DNA of 64,000 bases. It comes from Eubacterium sp. (GTDB lineage Bacteria > Bacillota > Clostridia > Oscillospirales > Acutalibacteraceae). Each line of letters begins with the position of its first letter. Within the stretch, counting starts at the first letter, position 1. This document shows positions 26,941-36,321 of this stretch, one piece after another. Location: NCBI GenBank assembly GCA_017446095.1, contig JAFSRN010000002.1, forward strand, positions 47,674 through 111,673, written 5' to 3'. The translations under genes and the position numbers were made by a program. The notes under the pieces were generated by a model. That model did not search any database and was not told the origin of the DNA. It was given only the letters and a program-made list of their open reading frames with translations.

Positions 26941-26991
26941 GAAAAAATATTGCTTAACGCATTTTGTAACCAAAATGACATATTTAGGGTT

Positions 26992-27205
26992 TAAGTTTTA
27001 AGTTTTAAGTTTTAAGCTATTGGGTGGGCGTTGCCCACACCCATTGTATGCGGAGCGATGTGGTCATCGCTCCCTACAAGTTGCGCATCAACCGTAGGGG
27101 CGATTCACGAATCGCCCGCGGAGCGTCGGGGTGGCCGCTCCACATTATTGTCCGAGCGCAGCGAGTAACCGAAGGCTTAACACCTAACACTTAACACTCA
27201 AATAA
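26992..27205. repeat. Large inverted heptamer element, TTTTAAG and CTTAACA arms (upstream of mraZ)
   Basis: Left arm of four TTTTAAG units (27000-27020), GGGTGGGCGTTGCCC, P2 palindrome (27054-27079), P1 palindrome (27095-27119), GGAGCGTC...GGCCGCTCC and a GTCCGAGCGCAGCGAGTAAC module, right arm CTTAACA-CCTAACA-CTTAACA. It separates the divergent mraZ and GPH symporter promoters. Confidence 0.85.
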
Positions 27206-27215
27206 CAATTTTTCA

Positions 27216-27244
27216 TTGTAAAACCTGCCCGACAATGATATAAT
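27216..27244 (+). promoter_or_regulatory. Promoter of GPH symporter 2
   Basis: TTGTAA (27216-27221), 17 bp, TATAAT (27239-27244). Confidence 0.7.
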
Positions 27245-27272
27245 GTAATAAAATATTATTCAGGAGAATACT

Positions 27273-28664
27273 ATGGAACAAAAAACTACTTGGAGAGAAA
27301 AAATATTCTACGGCGTCGGCGCGGTAGGTCTTGACCTCAGCTATGGTATGTTCTACTCATTTCTGAGTTACTATCTGTCGTCCGTGCTCGGGCTTAAAGA
27401 GGGCTTTTTGCTTCTGCTCACGCCGATTGCGCGTATATGGGACGGTATCAACGACCCGATGATGGGCACGATTGTTGACAATACAAAGACGAAGTTCGGC
27501 AAGTACCGCCCGTGGATTATCATAGGCGCGATTGCAAACGCGACGGTGCTGTTTTTGCTGTTTACAAGCTTTGGTATGAGCGGACTGCCGCTTTACATCT
27601 ACATCGGCGTTATGTACATACTCTGGGGTATGACAAACACAATGGCTGACATTCCGTACTGGAGTATGGTGCCGTCGTTCACCACCGACCCTGACGACAG
27701 GAATATGGTTTCCACCGTGGCGCGTACGTTCAGCGGCTTGGGTCAGGGTATAATTACGGTGCTTACGCCTATCCTGCTGCCCATGCTTTCGTCGGGTATC
27801 AAGACGGAAAAAGGCTACTCGGCAAGCGGATTTTCGCGCTGGGCAGGAATATGCGCACTCGCGCTGATCGCGTTCTCGCTCATCTGCGTGCTGTCCACCA
27901 AGGAAAAGAATGTTGTTTACAACAAGAACTCAAAGTTTTCGTTTAAAAAGGTATTTCAGGTTATCGCGCACAACGACCAGCTTGTTGTGTTTATGATTTT
28001 TGCAATGCTGTCAAACGCAGGCTGGTACCTGACAAGCGGCACGGCTGTATACTATTTCAGCGACGTGCTTGAGCAGCCGAAGGCGCAGTCGCTGTTCCAG
28101 ACAATCGGCGCAGTCGGCTCGGTGCTCGGTCTGCTTGTTATCCCGATTCTGTCAAAGTGGCTTGACAAAAAGAAGATTTACCAGATTTCGCTGTCCGCAA
28201 CAATCTTCGGCTACTTGCTGATGTTCCTGTTCGGACCTGTGCTTAAAATCACTATACTGCTTGACATTTCGTACGTCATCGCGTCCACAGGCATTGCTTC
28301 GATGTTCGTGTCGCAGACCGTTTTCCTTGCCGACATCGTGGACTACGGCGAGTACAAAAACGGCGAGAGGAACGAGAGTATCACCTTCTCGATGAAGGGC
28401 TTTTTGCAGAAAATGGCGTACACAATCCAGACGGTTATCCTGTTCGGCGGGCTTGCACTTGTGAACTACAACGAGCAGATAACCTCTGCCACAAAACAAA
28501 TAAACGCCACCACCAAAACGGCGATAGGCGTTATCTGCTTCGGCGTGCCGCCGATTCTTATACTCATCTCGCTGGTAATCTTCAGCCGCAAATTCAAACT
28601 CCACGGCGACCTCGCGGACAAAGTCCACGACTACATCGTTGAACAGCGCGCAGACGCAGAATAA
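27273..28664 (+). CDS. GPH-family sugar:cation symporter (MFS), copy 2
   Basis: A 463-residue polytopic transporter of the glycoside-pentoside-hexuronide symporter family. The signature near residues 45-65, ARIWDGINDPMMGTIVDNT, matches the family and the first symporter in this window, but overall divergence is large, so they probably carry different sugars. The loop FGKYRPWIIIGA after the second helix pair and the DIVDYGEYKNGERNES motif late in the protein are also family hallmarks. It stands alone with its own promoter and an AGGAG site. Substrate unknown. Confidence 0.93.
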   Translation: MEQKTTWREKIFYGVGAVGLDLSYGMFYSFLSYYLSSVLGLKEGFLLLLTPIARIWDGINDPMMGTIVDNTKTKFGKYRPWIIIGAIANATVLFLLFTSFGMSGLPLYIYIGVMYILWGMTNTMADIPYWSMVPSFTTDPDDRNMVSTVARTFSGLGQGIITVLTPILLPMLSSGIKTEKGYSASGFSRWAGICALALIAFSLICVLSTKEKNVVYNKNSKFSFKKVFQVIAHNDQLVVFMIFAMLSNAGWYLTSGTAVYYFSDVLEQPKAQSLFQTIGAVGSVLGLLVIPILSKWLDKKKIYQISLSATIFGYLLMFLFGPVLKITILLDISYVIASTGIASMFVSQTVFLADIVDYGEYKNGERNESITFSMKGFLQKMAYTIQTVILFGGLALVNYNEQITSATKQINATTKTAIGVICFGVPPILILISLVIFSRKFKLHGDLADKVHDYIVEQRADAE

Positions 28665-28730
28665 GTTCAGCGAGAGGAAAACGAAAAAACGGACAAAGAA
28701 GTAATTCATTAATTGGTTATAAAATAAGAT

Positions 28731-28822
28731 AGTGGCAAGTATGGCAAGGACTTATATAGTAATTCTCTATAGAAAAACTAATTATAAAAAAATACCATTT
28801 TTGTTCTTGCCATCCTTGTCAT
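28731..28822. repeat. Imperfect inverted repeat with GGCAAG words
   Basis: GGCAAGTATGGCAAGGAC near 28734-28751 is matched in inverted orientation near 28803-28820 with three mismatches; the 50-bp centre is AT-rich. Confidence 0.6.
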
Positions 28823-28852
28823 CGGAGCGTCGAGGTCGCCGCTCCCTACAAA

Positions 28853-28979
28853 AAAGGCTTCCCCTTGAGGGGAAGCTGTCACCGCAGGTGACTGATGAGG
28901 TGTAGCAACGAAGTTGCGTTATAATGTTTCCACCTCATCCACCGCAAGCGGTCCCCCTTCCCCTCAAGGGGAAGGCTTT
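28853..28979. mobile_element. MITE-like element, copy 1
   Basis: A 127-bp sequence bounded by 23-bp terminal inverted repeats (28853-28875 and 28957-28979, one mismatch), each itself a CCCCTTGAGGGG-type palindrome. Inner parts pair again (GATGAGGTG with CACCTCATC), so the whole can fold into one long hairpin. It has no coding capacity. A second copy is at 52567-52697. A transposase source is not in the window. Confidence 0.8.
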
Positions 28980-29079
28980 TATACGTTCAATCGTGGACTG
29001 TCCCCATTGACACCATCGGAGCGTCGGGGTCGCCGCTCCCTACAATAAACTGTCCACCGTCCACTGTCCACTGTCCACT
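28980..29079. repeat. P2-type palindrome and CTGTCCA heptamer array before the glnA terminator
   Basis: GGAGCGTCGGGG...CGCTCC at about 29013-29040 and a tandem CTGTCCA array at about 29049-29078. A GGACTGTCCCC palindrome lies near 28993-29005. With the elements to the left, the 440-bp gap after the symporter is all repeat. Confidence 0.75.
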
Positions 29080-29108
29080 AAAAAAGGCTCCAAGCGGAGC
29101 CTTTTTTT
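29080..29108 (-). terminator. Terminator of glnA
   Basis: AAAAAAGGCTCC-AAGC-GGAGCCTTTTTTT touching the glnA stop; symmetric A and T runs. Confidence 0.9.
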
Positions 29109-30450
29109 AATGATTAATCATATATCTGTCAACTTCCCATTTGCTGACTTGCTTGCTGTACTCTGCCCACTCGCGTTTTTTGCCGGCGATGTAGTTGGTG
29201 TAAACGTGCTCGCCAAGCGTTTCGCGGATGAACGGGTCTGCCTCTGCTTCCTTAATCGCCTCTTCAAGCGAGGTCGGCAGATGGTCGATGCCTGCAGCTG
29301 CGATTTCCTCCTGCGTCATATCAAACACATTGTTGTCGTAAGCAGGCGGCGGCGTGAGGTTGTTCTTAATGCCGTCAAGACCTGCCGCAAGGCAAAGCGC
29401 CATTTCAAGATACGGATTGCAGGTCGGGTCGGGTGAACGGAGTTCAACGCGTGTGCCTGCGCCCCTTGATGCAGGGATTCTTACAAGCACGCTGCGGTTT
29501 GAAGTTGACCATGTAAGGTACGACGGTGCTTCGTAACCCGGCACAAGGCGCTTGTATGAGTTAACAGTCGGGTTTGCCACAACGGCAAGTCCCTTAACGT
29601 GCTTAAGTATGCCTGCGATAAACGCGTGCGCTTCCCTGGAAAGACCGAATTCGCCGTTCGGGTCGTCAAACACATTCTTGCCTGTTTTAAGGTCATACAG
29701 GCTCATATTTGTGTGCATACCGCTGCCGTTGATGCCGTAAATCGGCTTTGGCATAAACGTTGCGTGCAGACCGTGCTTTGTGGCGTAGGTCTTAACAACG
29801 TGCTTAAATGTCATAACTCTGTCCGCGGTGAGCATAACCTCGCCGAACTGGAAGTCAATTTCGTGCTGACCGTGCGCAACCTCGTGGTGCGAAGCCTCTA
29901 CCGTGTAGCCCATCTCTTCAAGAGCAAGGCAGATATCGCGGCGGCAATTTTCGCCGTGGTCAATCGGGTTGAGGTCAAAGTAGCCTGCCTTATCGCCCGT
30001 TTCAAGCGTGGGCTTGCCGTCCTCGTCAAGCTTAAAGAGGAAGAACTCGCACTCGGGTCCTACGTTAAAGCCGTAGCCCATCTTTGCAGCCTCGTCAATT
30101 ACGCGCTGCAAAACGTTACGCGGGTCGCCCTCAAACGGGGTTACGTTATCTGCCGTGTAAACAGAGCACATAAGCCTTGCCGTCTGCGCGTTGAGGTGCT
30201 TGCGCCACGGGAACACAGCCCAGGTGCTGTAATCGGGATGCAGGTACATATCGCTTTCATCGATACGCACAAAGCCGTCGATGGACGAGCCGTCGAACAT
30301 ACATTTATTATCAAGCGCTTTTTCAAGCTGGGAAACTGTGATTGCAACGTTTTTCATTCTGCCGAACAGGTCTGTGAACTGCAGGCGTACGAACTCAACG
30401 CCGTTTTCCTTTGCTTCCCTCAAAATCTCTTCTTTTGTGTAATTGCCCAT
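29107..30450 (-). CDS. glnA: Glutamine synthetase, type I
   Basis: A 447-residue cytoplasmic enzyme making glutamine from glutamate, ammonia and ATP. Diagnostic motifs are the N-terminal loop [17 protein letters not shown], the metal-site GPECEFFLF, the ammonia/glutamate segment [13 protein letters not shown], and the ATP-site [20 protein letters not shown]. Length fits the short GS-I alpha group. The Tyr-containing adenylylation segment of GS-I beta is not apparent. Start ATG with AAGGAG. It is monocistronic between a promoter at 30496-30524 and a terminator; no GlnR-type operator is evident. Confidence 0.97.
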   Translation of the reverse strand: MGNYTKEEILREAKENGVEFVRLQFTDLFGRMKNVAITVSQLEKALDNKCMFDGSSIDGFVRIDESDMYLHPDYSTWAVFPWRKHLNAQTARLMCSVYTADNVTPFEGDPRNVLQRVIDEAAKMGYGFNVGPECEFFLFKLDEDGKPTLETGDKAGYFDLNPIDHGENCRRDICLALEEMGYTVEASHHEVAHGQHEIDFQFGEVMLTADRVMTFKHVVKTYATKHGLHATFMPKPIYGINGSGMHTNMSLYDLKTGKNVFDDPNGEFGLSREAHAFIAGILKHVKGLAVVANPTVNSYKRLVPGYEAPSYLTWSTSNRSVLVRIPASRGAGTRVELRSPDPTCNPYLEMALCLAAGLDGIKNNLTPPPAYDNNVFDMTQEEIAAAGIDHLPTSLEEAIKEAEADPFIRETLGEHVYTNYIAGKKREWAEYSKQVSKWEVDRYMINH

Positions 30451-30495
30451 AAGGTACCACTCCTTCTCATACAGGCTATGCCGTTCTTTATTGCC

Positions 30496-30524
30496 ATTAT
30501 ATTCAATGGCGCATTAATAGTCAA
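30496..30524 (-). promoter_or_regulatory. glnA promoter
   Basis: TTGACT (30524-30519), 17 bp, TATAAT (30501-30496) on the minus strand. Confidence 0.85.
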
Positions 30525-30612
30525 TCAATATTACCGTTTTTCGTGAATATCGGGCGCGGTTTGATTGGCAGGTTAAGGGTTTTTGTGCAACTTATATATA
30601 CTTGGATCGCCC

Positions 30613-33609
30613 CTACTTCACTTTTATCCCCAGTCCCTTCGACCAGGACGAATAGCGCTTTGTGCCGTTTACGGTTTTGTATGTGCGCACGCGGACATAG
30701 TAGATTTTGCGCGACTTAAGCTTTGTCAGCTTTTTGGATACGGTGGTGTTTTTGGTTATGTTTACGGTTTTTGCGCCGCTGAAACTGCTCGACGTGCCGT
30801 ACTGCAGCTGGTAGCCGCTTGTCTGCGTAGCCTGCTTTGCCCACTTGACGGTGAGCGTTTTTTTGCCTGCCGCAACCGACTTAAGCGACGTTCCCTTCGG
30901 CACAATGCTGTACGGAATCTTAATCGAGCCCGAATAGCCGTTGCGCAGGTTAATCACAGCGTACGACGTGCCGATAGCCTTGCCGCCCTTGTAGCTGATT
31001 GTGTAGTAATAAGTGCTGATAGCCTTGCCTGCCGAGTTAAGGAACTTGACGGTTGGCTTGTTAACGCCGCCGTTGTAGATATACGAGGATTTTGACAGCT
31101 TAACCTTGTTGTTTGAACTTGACGGCTTAACGAGATTCCGCGGAGGATTTATGTAAAACTTAAGCGTTGCACTGCCCTCGCAGCCGCCGATGCCCTGAAT
31201 TTTAACATACGCGTAGCCTACCTCAACATTGTTTGTGTAGCCCGTAATCCTGTAGTCCTTGCCCTGCACAAGGTAGGTGTCAAGCCAGTCGAACTTGGTG
31301 GGCTTAACCGCGCTGCCTGTGTAGTAAACCTTGTTGACGGTGTTGGTGTCCGCCGCCTTACCGTTGAAGCCGGAAATATCAAACTTTTTGGAAACCTCGT
31401 AGGGCACGGTGATTTTTGTTCCTGCCTTGACGTTGGAGTTTGCAAGCCCCGTGAGGATAATATTGCCGGTGTTGCCGTATTCAAGCCCCGTGCTTGAGGA
31501 GGTTACGCTGAAGTCGGTATCGGGATACAGCGTTACCGTGCCGACCTTGATGCCGCCGCTTACCATCTGCTTAAAGTAAACCACAGGACTCGTCATACCG
31601 TTTTGCTCGCGGTAGTACTTCGGCATATACTGGTACACTCTCTTGGAATATGACAGACGGCTCAAATCCACGCCGTCCATAGTGAAGTCGAGGTAGTAAA
31701 CGCCGTAGTAGTTGCCCGTGTACTCTATACGGATTTTGTACTCGCCGATATCCTTAATCTGGCTAACAGTCTGGTTATCCTTGATAAAGCTTACCTTGTA
31801 ATCCCTGTTTTCAACAAGGCGGTTCCTGAACGGGTCTGTAATCGTAATCTGCGGCACAATCGCGTTGCCGGTATAGTTTGCGTAGTCGTAAGCAAGCACA
31901 ACCGAATCGTCCTTGATAGCGTCCTCGGACATATTGCGGCGCGTAATTTCAAACGGGACGGAAAGCGTATCGCCTTCGCCGTATACATCAATTGCGTAGT
32001 TGCCCGCCGTTTTTGCAGTTGCAGAGGTTGCGCCCGTGTCGGTATTTTTAACGGTGAGCGAGGTGGTGAATTCGCCCTCGGACACAGTGCCGTCGTCAAG
32101 AATATTAATGCGGTTAACAACGTACGGCAGCATAACCGAAAATGTTGAACTGTAGCCGGTGTAGATAAAGCCTTCAACTTCCGTGAGGGTAAGACCCTCC
32201 TCGTTAACCTCAATAATCTGGTGGCCGTTCCTGTACAGGATGTGCATATTATGCGCTGAGCCGCCTTCCTCATACACAGTGGTGCGGCAGATTATGTAAC
32301 CGCTTGACAGATTGTCGCTGTTCATATGAACTTTCCTGAACACGTAGTCGCGGTACGAGCTTTCGTTAACGCCGTCGTACCAGTCGTAAAGCTGCTCTTT
32401 TTTGCCGAGTCCCCTGTTTTCGTATGCTTCCTGATGGTTCTTCCAGCCGAAGTATACGTTCTCTTTACCGCACAGGAAGTAGTTGTAGCTGTTGAGGTCA
32501 ATCTGCTTTAAGCTGGCTGTGGACGCGAGTGTGCAGTCCACCTGGAACCACTTGTAGCCGTCGCCGCTTTCGTCCTGCAGGTAGACGTAGTTCCATTCGT
32601 GAGGGTCGCTGTTTTTGCCGCTGTCGGCAATGTAGTCGCCGTCGACAATGTGGCAGCGTATGCCGTTGAATGTGCAAAGGTAGTAGAACAGCTTGGAAAA
32701 GCCTTCGCACACAGCCATACCCTGGTCGTAATTCACGGGCACAGGCGCGTCCGTAACAGTGGATTTAGATGCGAAAACAGTGCCGATTCCGTTGTAAATC
32801 GAGCCGTCCTCAACCATATTCAGGATGTTGCCGTAAATCGCGCCGAACGCCGAGTGCGCAATGTGGTTGCGCTCGGTGCTGACGGTGGTTGTGCTGTTGT
32901 TAAGGCTTGCGTTGTAAACGTCGTAGTCATAGGTGGTGTTGCGCACAATAAAGTCGTAAATCGTCTTAACGCGCTCGTATTCCGTCATCTCGTCATCGAG
33001 GTACATTCCCGAGAACCAGGACGCAAAGTACTCTGTAAGCCTTTCCTGCTCGGGCGTGGTGTAGTACTGAATACCTTCAAACGAGATGCAGAAGGTGTAG
33101 TATCTTATGCTGCCGGGCTGAGGATTGTCCTGCGCCGAAGCGTAGTAGCCCACAGCCGCGTTGCCGAGCGAAACAGAGCCGCCCTCCGTGGTGCCGATAT
33201 TGATAATTGAGTTGTAAAGATACTCACCGCCGCCGATTGTGATACTTGTTTTGCCGATTTCAAAAATATCGTTGATGATATCGTCGTAGAGCTTGTCTGC
33301 AACAGCCTGCGCAGCCGCCTGCTGACTGACCTCTTCGTAGGTGTAAGCATACGTTTCGTCCGTGGTGGCGAAGTAGTATTCAATATTCTCGCTGTGGCTG
33401 ATGAGCGCACTGCGAATCTGATAAACCATCTCGTCATAGTCGGTGTTGAAAGCGAGGTCGCGCCCGTTTGACAGGCGGTGATAAGTGATGTTGCCGTAGT
33501 CGTCCGTTTCAATATAAGGGTAGTTAGCGGCAAACACGCCAAAAGCAGGCGCAAAGACAGAAAGTGCGAAAACTAATGCAAGCATCGCAGACATAATCTT
33601 TTTAGTCAT
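30613..33609 (-). CDS. Large secreted transglutaminase-like protein with Ig/Fn3-type C-terminal tail
   Basis: A 998-residue exported protein with signal peptide ending near VFAA (residue 28). Residues about 180-400 form a transglutaminase-like (papain-fold) domain with an intact triad: Cys301 in GMAVCEGFSKLF, His337 in DPHEWNYVYL and Asp358 in WFQVDCT. Such bacterial domains act as peptidases or protein cross-linkers. Several beta-sandwich repeats follow (about 520-830), then the basic Ig-like plus Fn3-like tail (about 830-998; GYQLQYGTSSSF, YYVRVRTYKTVNGTKRYS), shared with two other secreted proteins here. Start ATG with GGGAGG. Monocistronic as far as seen. Likely a cell-wall or surface-protein modifying enzyme; substrate unknown. 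Confidence 0.88.
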   Translation of the reverse strand: MTKKIMSAMLALVFALSVFAPAFGVFAANYPYIETDDYGNITYHRLSNGRDLAFNTDYDEMVYQIRSALISHSENIEYYFATTDETYAYTYEEVSQQAAAQAVADKLYDDIINDIFEIGKTSITIGGGEYLYNSIINIGTTEGGSVSLGNAAVGYYASAQDNPQPGSIRYYTFCISFEGIQYYTTPEQERLTEYFASWFSGMYLDDEMTEYERVKTIYDFIVRNTTYDYDVYNASLNNSTTTVSTERNHIAHSAFGAIYGNILNMVEDGSIYNGIGTVFASKSTVTDAPVPVNYDQGMAVCEGFSKLFYYLCTFNGIRCHIVDGDYIADSGKNSDPHEWNYVYLQDESGDGYKWFQVDCTLASTASLKQIDLNSYNYFLCGKENVYFGWKNHQEAYENRGLGKKEQLYDWYDGVNESSYRDYVFRKVHMNSDNLSSGYIICRTTVYEEGGSAHNMHILYRNGHQIIEVNEEGLTLTEVEGFIYTGYSSTFSVMLPYVVNRINILDDGTVSEGEFTTSLTVKNTDTGATSATAKTAGNYAIDVYGEGDTLSVPFEITRRNMSEDAIKDDSVVLAYDYANYTGNAIVPQITITDPFRNRLVENRDYKVSFIKDNQTVSQIKDIGEYKIRIEYTGNYYGVYYLDFTMDGVDLSRLSYSKRVYQYMPKYYREQNGMTSPVVYFKQMVSGGIKVGTVTLYPDTDFSVTSSSTGLEYGNTGNIILTGLANSNVKAGTKITVPYEVSKKFDISGFNGKAADTNTVNKVYYTGSAVKPTKFDWLDTYLVQGKDYRITGYTNNVEVGYAYVKIQGIGGCEGSATLKFYINPPRNLVKPSSSNNKVKLSKSSYIYNGGVNKPTVKFLNSAGKAISTYYYTISYKGGKAIGTSYAVINLRNGYSGSIKIPYSIVPKGTSLKSVAAGKKTLTVKWAKQATQTSGYQLQYGTSSSFSGAKTVNITKNTTVSKKLTKLKSRKIYYVRVRTYKTVNGTKRYSSWSKGLGIKVK

Positions 33610-33693
33610 TGCCGTTCACCTCCCTTATGCGTAGACTTTTTCATTATCATTATACCACATTAATTATAGAATGACAATATTAAATAAATATTA

Positions 33694-33749
33694 AAGTGAA
33701 CACTGAAAACTGAACACTGAACACTGAAAACCGAAAACTGAAAACTGAA
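33694..33749. repeat. Heptamer array, GAAAACTG/GAACACTG type
   Basis: About eight tandem 7-bp units (ACTGAAA, ACTGAAC, ACCGAAA variants) between the malic enzyme terminator and the transglutaminase-like gene. No central GC palindrome. Confidence 0.85.
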
Positions 33750-33751
33750 TA

Positions 33752-33778
33752 TAAAAAATCCCGACCGAAGTCGGGAAA
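33752..33778 (-). terminator. Terminator of the malic enzyme gene
   Basis: TTTCCCGACTTCGGTCGGGATTTTTTAT on the minus strand; TTCGGT-like loop, stem CCCGAC/GTCGGG, T run. Confidence 0.85.
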
Positions 33779-33781
33779 TTT

Positions 33782-34954
33782 TTATATTCTCGCCACACCG
33801 TCTTTTCTTGCAGCTTCTGCAACTGCTGCAGCAACAGTGTCTTTAATACGCGGGTCAAATGCGTGCGGCAGGATGTAATCGGGGTTAAGTTCCTCGTCGC
33901 TTACAAGCGAAGCGATTGCATAAGCCGCTGCAATCTTCATACCCTCTGTGATGTCGCTTGCGCGAACATCAAACGTGCCGCGGAAGATACCCGGGAATGC
34001 AAGCACGTTGTTAATCTGGTTCGGGAAGTCGGAACGTCCTGTGCCTACGATGCTTGCGCCAGCCTCTTTAGCGAGGTCGGGCATAATTTCCGGCGTCGGG
34101 TTAGCCATCGGCAGAACAATCGGGTTTGCGTTCATTGAGCGCACCATATCCTGCGAAACGATGCCGGGTGCGGAAACACCGATAAAGATGTCCGTGCCCT
34201 TCATAGCCTCTGCAAGTCCGCCCTTAACCATACCGCGGTTTGTAACCTTGGCAATCTCCTCCTTAAACGGGTTGAGGTTATCTCTGCCCTCGTAGATTGC
34301 GCCGGTTCTGTCACAAAGGATAACGTCCTTAAGACCGAGCGACATAAGCAGCTTTGCAATAGCAACGCCTGCAGCGCCCGAGCCGTTGATAACAGCCTTG
34401 CAGTCGCCGAGCTGTCTGTTAGTGAGCTTCATAGCGTTAATCAGCGCAGCGGATACTACAACAGCCGTGCCGTGCTGGTCGTCGTGGAAAATCGGAATGT
34501 CGCAGCGTTCCTTGAGCTTCTTTTCAATCTCAAAGCAGCGCGGCGCAGCGATATCCTCAAGGTTGATACCGCCGAACGAGCCTGAAATGTTGTAAACAGT
34601 TTCAACAATCTCGTCAACGTCCTTTGTTCTTACGCAGAGCGGGAATGCGTCTACGTCGCCGAATTCTTTAAACAGAACGCACTTGCCTTCCATAACAGGC
34701 ATACCTGCTTCGGGACCGATATCGCCGAGTCCGAGCACAGCCGTGCCGTCCGTGATAACAGCGCACATATTCCAGCGGCGTGTGAGCGTCCAGCTCTTTG
34801 TGTAATCTTCCTGGATTGCGAGGCAGGGCTCTGCAACGCCGGGTGTGTATGCAAGTGAGAGTGCGTCTTTGTTATCAACCTTTGCGCGGGCAATAACTTC
34901 AACCTTGCCTTCCCACTCGCCGTGAAGTCTTAATGATTCTTTTCTGTAGTCCAT
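33782..34954 (-). CDS. NAD(P)-dependent malic enzyme
   Basis: A 390-residue oxidative decarboxylase converting malate to pyruvate and CO2. Motifs: LSLAYTPGVAEPC near residue 30, the metal/substrate segment IFHDDQHGTAVV, the dinucleotide fold VINGSGAAGVAIAKLL and a second CDRTG. It is the short bacterial form without the phosphotransacetylase-like domain of MaeB. The ATG at 34954 has GGAGG; the frame extends to 35074, but this part reads through the repeat element (FSILNSQFSIF). With the adjacent malate/lactate dehydrogenase it suggests a small malate-pyruvate module. Cofactor preference cannot be read safely. Confidence 0.94.
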   Translation of the reverse strand: MDYRKESLRLHGEWEGKVEVIARAKVDNKDALSLAYTPGVAEPCLAIQEDYTKSWTLTRRWNMCAVITDGTAVLGLGDIGPEAGMPVMEGKCVLFKEFGDVDAFPLCVRTKDVDEIVETVYNISGSFGGINLEDIAAPRCFEIEKKLKERCDIPIFHDDQHGTAVVVSAALINAMKLTNRQLGDCKAVINGSGAAGVAIAKLLMSLGLKDVILCDRTGAIYEGRDNLNPFKEEIAKVTNRGMVKGGLAEAMKGTDIFIGVSAPGIVSQDMVRSMNANPIVLPMANPTPEIMPDLAKEAGASIVGTGRSDFPNQINNVLAFPGIFRGTFDVRASDITEGMKIAAAYAIASLVSDEELNPDYILPHAFDPRIKDTVAAAVAEAARKDGVARI

Positions 34955-34971
34955 AGTTTCCTCCGGAAAAA

Positions 34972-35091
34972 TGGAGAATTGAGAGTTGAGAATTGAGAAT
35001 TTCGGGAGGGCTCCGCCCTCACCCATTATACAAATCGGGTGCGGGTGTCCCGCCAATAATTCTCCATTCTCCATTCTCCATTCTCAATTAT
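34972..35091. repeat. Inverted heptamer element, GAGAATT/AATTCTC arms (between malate genes)
   Basis: Left arm GAGAATT-GAGAGTT-GAGAATT-GAGAATT, palindromes GGGAGGGC-TCC-GCCCTC and GGTGCGGGTGTCCCGCC, right arm of four ATTCTCC units ending 3-4 nt from the dehydrogenase stop. Same arm family and core as the ftsW-murG element. Confidence 0.85.
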
Positions 35092-36252
35092 TTATCTTTC
35101 TATATGTGCGCTAACTTTGTAATCTTTATCGTATCCCGTATATCCGTCCTCCCACGGGAAGGTGTAGTCAAGCTTCAGCTCGTCGCGTACTGCGTTGAGC
35201 TCGCCCTGTACGGATTCGTTAATCGGCACGCCGTTCGGCTCGCGCTCTTTCCAGATTTCGTACTCTTTTTCGCCTGCGATGTAGATTCTCTCCTCGCCCG
35301 GCGCTTTTCTTGAAGCGCGTACTGTGCGGATGATGTCGCCGGTCTTTTTGCGGCAGATTTCCTCACCGAGGAAGTGGTTTGTGTCGATAGCGATGAAGAA
35401 GTGACCGAGGTGGTAAGGTCTGATGTTGCCTTCCTCGTCCTTGCCGTCGAGCGCCTTGCCGTATTCGCCGTCCTGAAGGACAGATGAAAGGAACTCAACA
35501 AACATAGCGAAGCCGTAGCCCTTGTAGCCGCCGAGTGCCTCGCCGATACCGCCGAGAGTTGTCAGCGCAGCAGTGCCGCCGCGGATTTTCCTGAGCGCCT
35601 CGCCTGCGTCGCCCTCAACGGGTGTGCCGTCGATGTTGATGATTGTGCCCGGGTGAACAGGCTCGTCGATTCTTGCGTAGTACTCAATCTTACCGTTCTG
35701 GGTGATTGAGGTTGCGCAGTCAAAGTTAAAATCAAACGCCTCGTCCGACGGAACGCCGAGTGTGAACGGGTTTGTGCCGAACATACCCTCTGTACCGAAG
35801 GTCGGTGCAACTGACGGACGCGCGTTGGTGCCTGTCATACCGATGCAGCCGTTCTCGGTAGCCATAGAGGTGTAGTAACCTGCAATACCGTAGTGGCAGG
35901 AATTGCGGACTACAACCATACCCATACCGTACTTTTTAGCCTTGTCAATAGCCATCTGCATAGCCTTTGTGCCGATAACCTGACCCATACCGTTGTGACC
36001 GTCAACTACAGCGGTGGTTTCCGTTTCCTTAAGGATTTCAAAATTTGTTGTAGGTGACTGGATTCCAGCCTTGATTCTGTCAAGATAAATTGGCTTGAAG
36101 CGGTTGCAACCGTGGCTTTCAATACCGCGCTTGTCGGATTCAAGAAGAACGTCAGTACACATTTCTGCTTCCGCACGGGGCACACCGTAACCTTCAAAAG
36201 CGTCTGTTACGAAGTCGGTGATAAGTCCCCACGGACATACTACTTTTGGCAT
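35092..36252 (-). CDS. Malate/L-lactate dehydrogenase family 2 (Ldh_2) oxidoreductase
   Basis: A 386-residue NAD(P)-dependent enzyme of the type-2 malate/lactate/ureidoglycolate dehydrogenase family, unrelated in fold to the Rossmann LDH. Visible hallmarks: DKRGIESHGCNRF (catalytic His48 region), VVRNSCHYGIAGYY, GTNPFTLGVPS and GGYKGYGFAMFVEFLSSVL. The exact substrate (malate, lactate, sulfolactate, ureidoglycolate) cannot be told; the malic enzyme downstream favours malate or a related 2-hydroxy acid. I start at the ATG at 36252 (AAGGAG). A promoter is at 36284-36311. Confidence 0.9.
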   Translation of the reverse strand: MPKVVCPWGLITDFVTDAFEGYGVPRAEAEMCTDVLLESDKRGIESHGCNRFKPIYLDRIKAGIQSPTTNFEILKETETTAVVDGHNGMGQVIGTKAMQMAIDKAKKYGMGMVVVRNSCHYGIAGYYTSMATENGCIGMTGTNARPSVAPTFGTEGMFGTNPFTLGVPSDEAFDFNFDCATSITQNGKIEYYARIDEPVHPGTIINIDGTPVEGDAGEALRKIRGGTAALTTLGGIGEALGGYKGYGFAMFVEFLSSVLQDGEYGKALDGKDEEGNIRPYHLGHFFIAIDTNHFLGEEICRKKTGDIIRTVRASRKAPGEERIYIAGEKEYEIWKEREPNGVPINESVQGELNAVRDELKLDYTFPWEDGYTGYDKDYKVSAHIER

Positions 36253-36283
36253 AATAAATACTCCTTTATTTGAATTTGTTAAT

Positions 36284-36311
36284 ATTATAACATATTGCGA
36301 AAAATTATCAA
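36284..36311 (-). promoter_or_regulatory. Promoter of the malate dehydrogenase-malic enzyme pair
   Basis: TTGATA (36311-36306), 16 bp, TATAAT (36289-36284) on the minus strand. Confidence 0.75.
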
Positions 36312-36321
36312 GATGTTTTTT

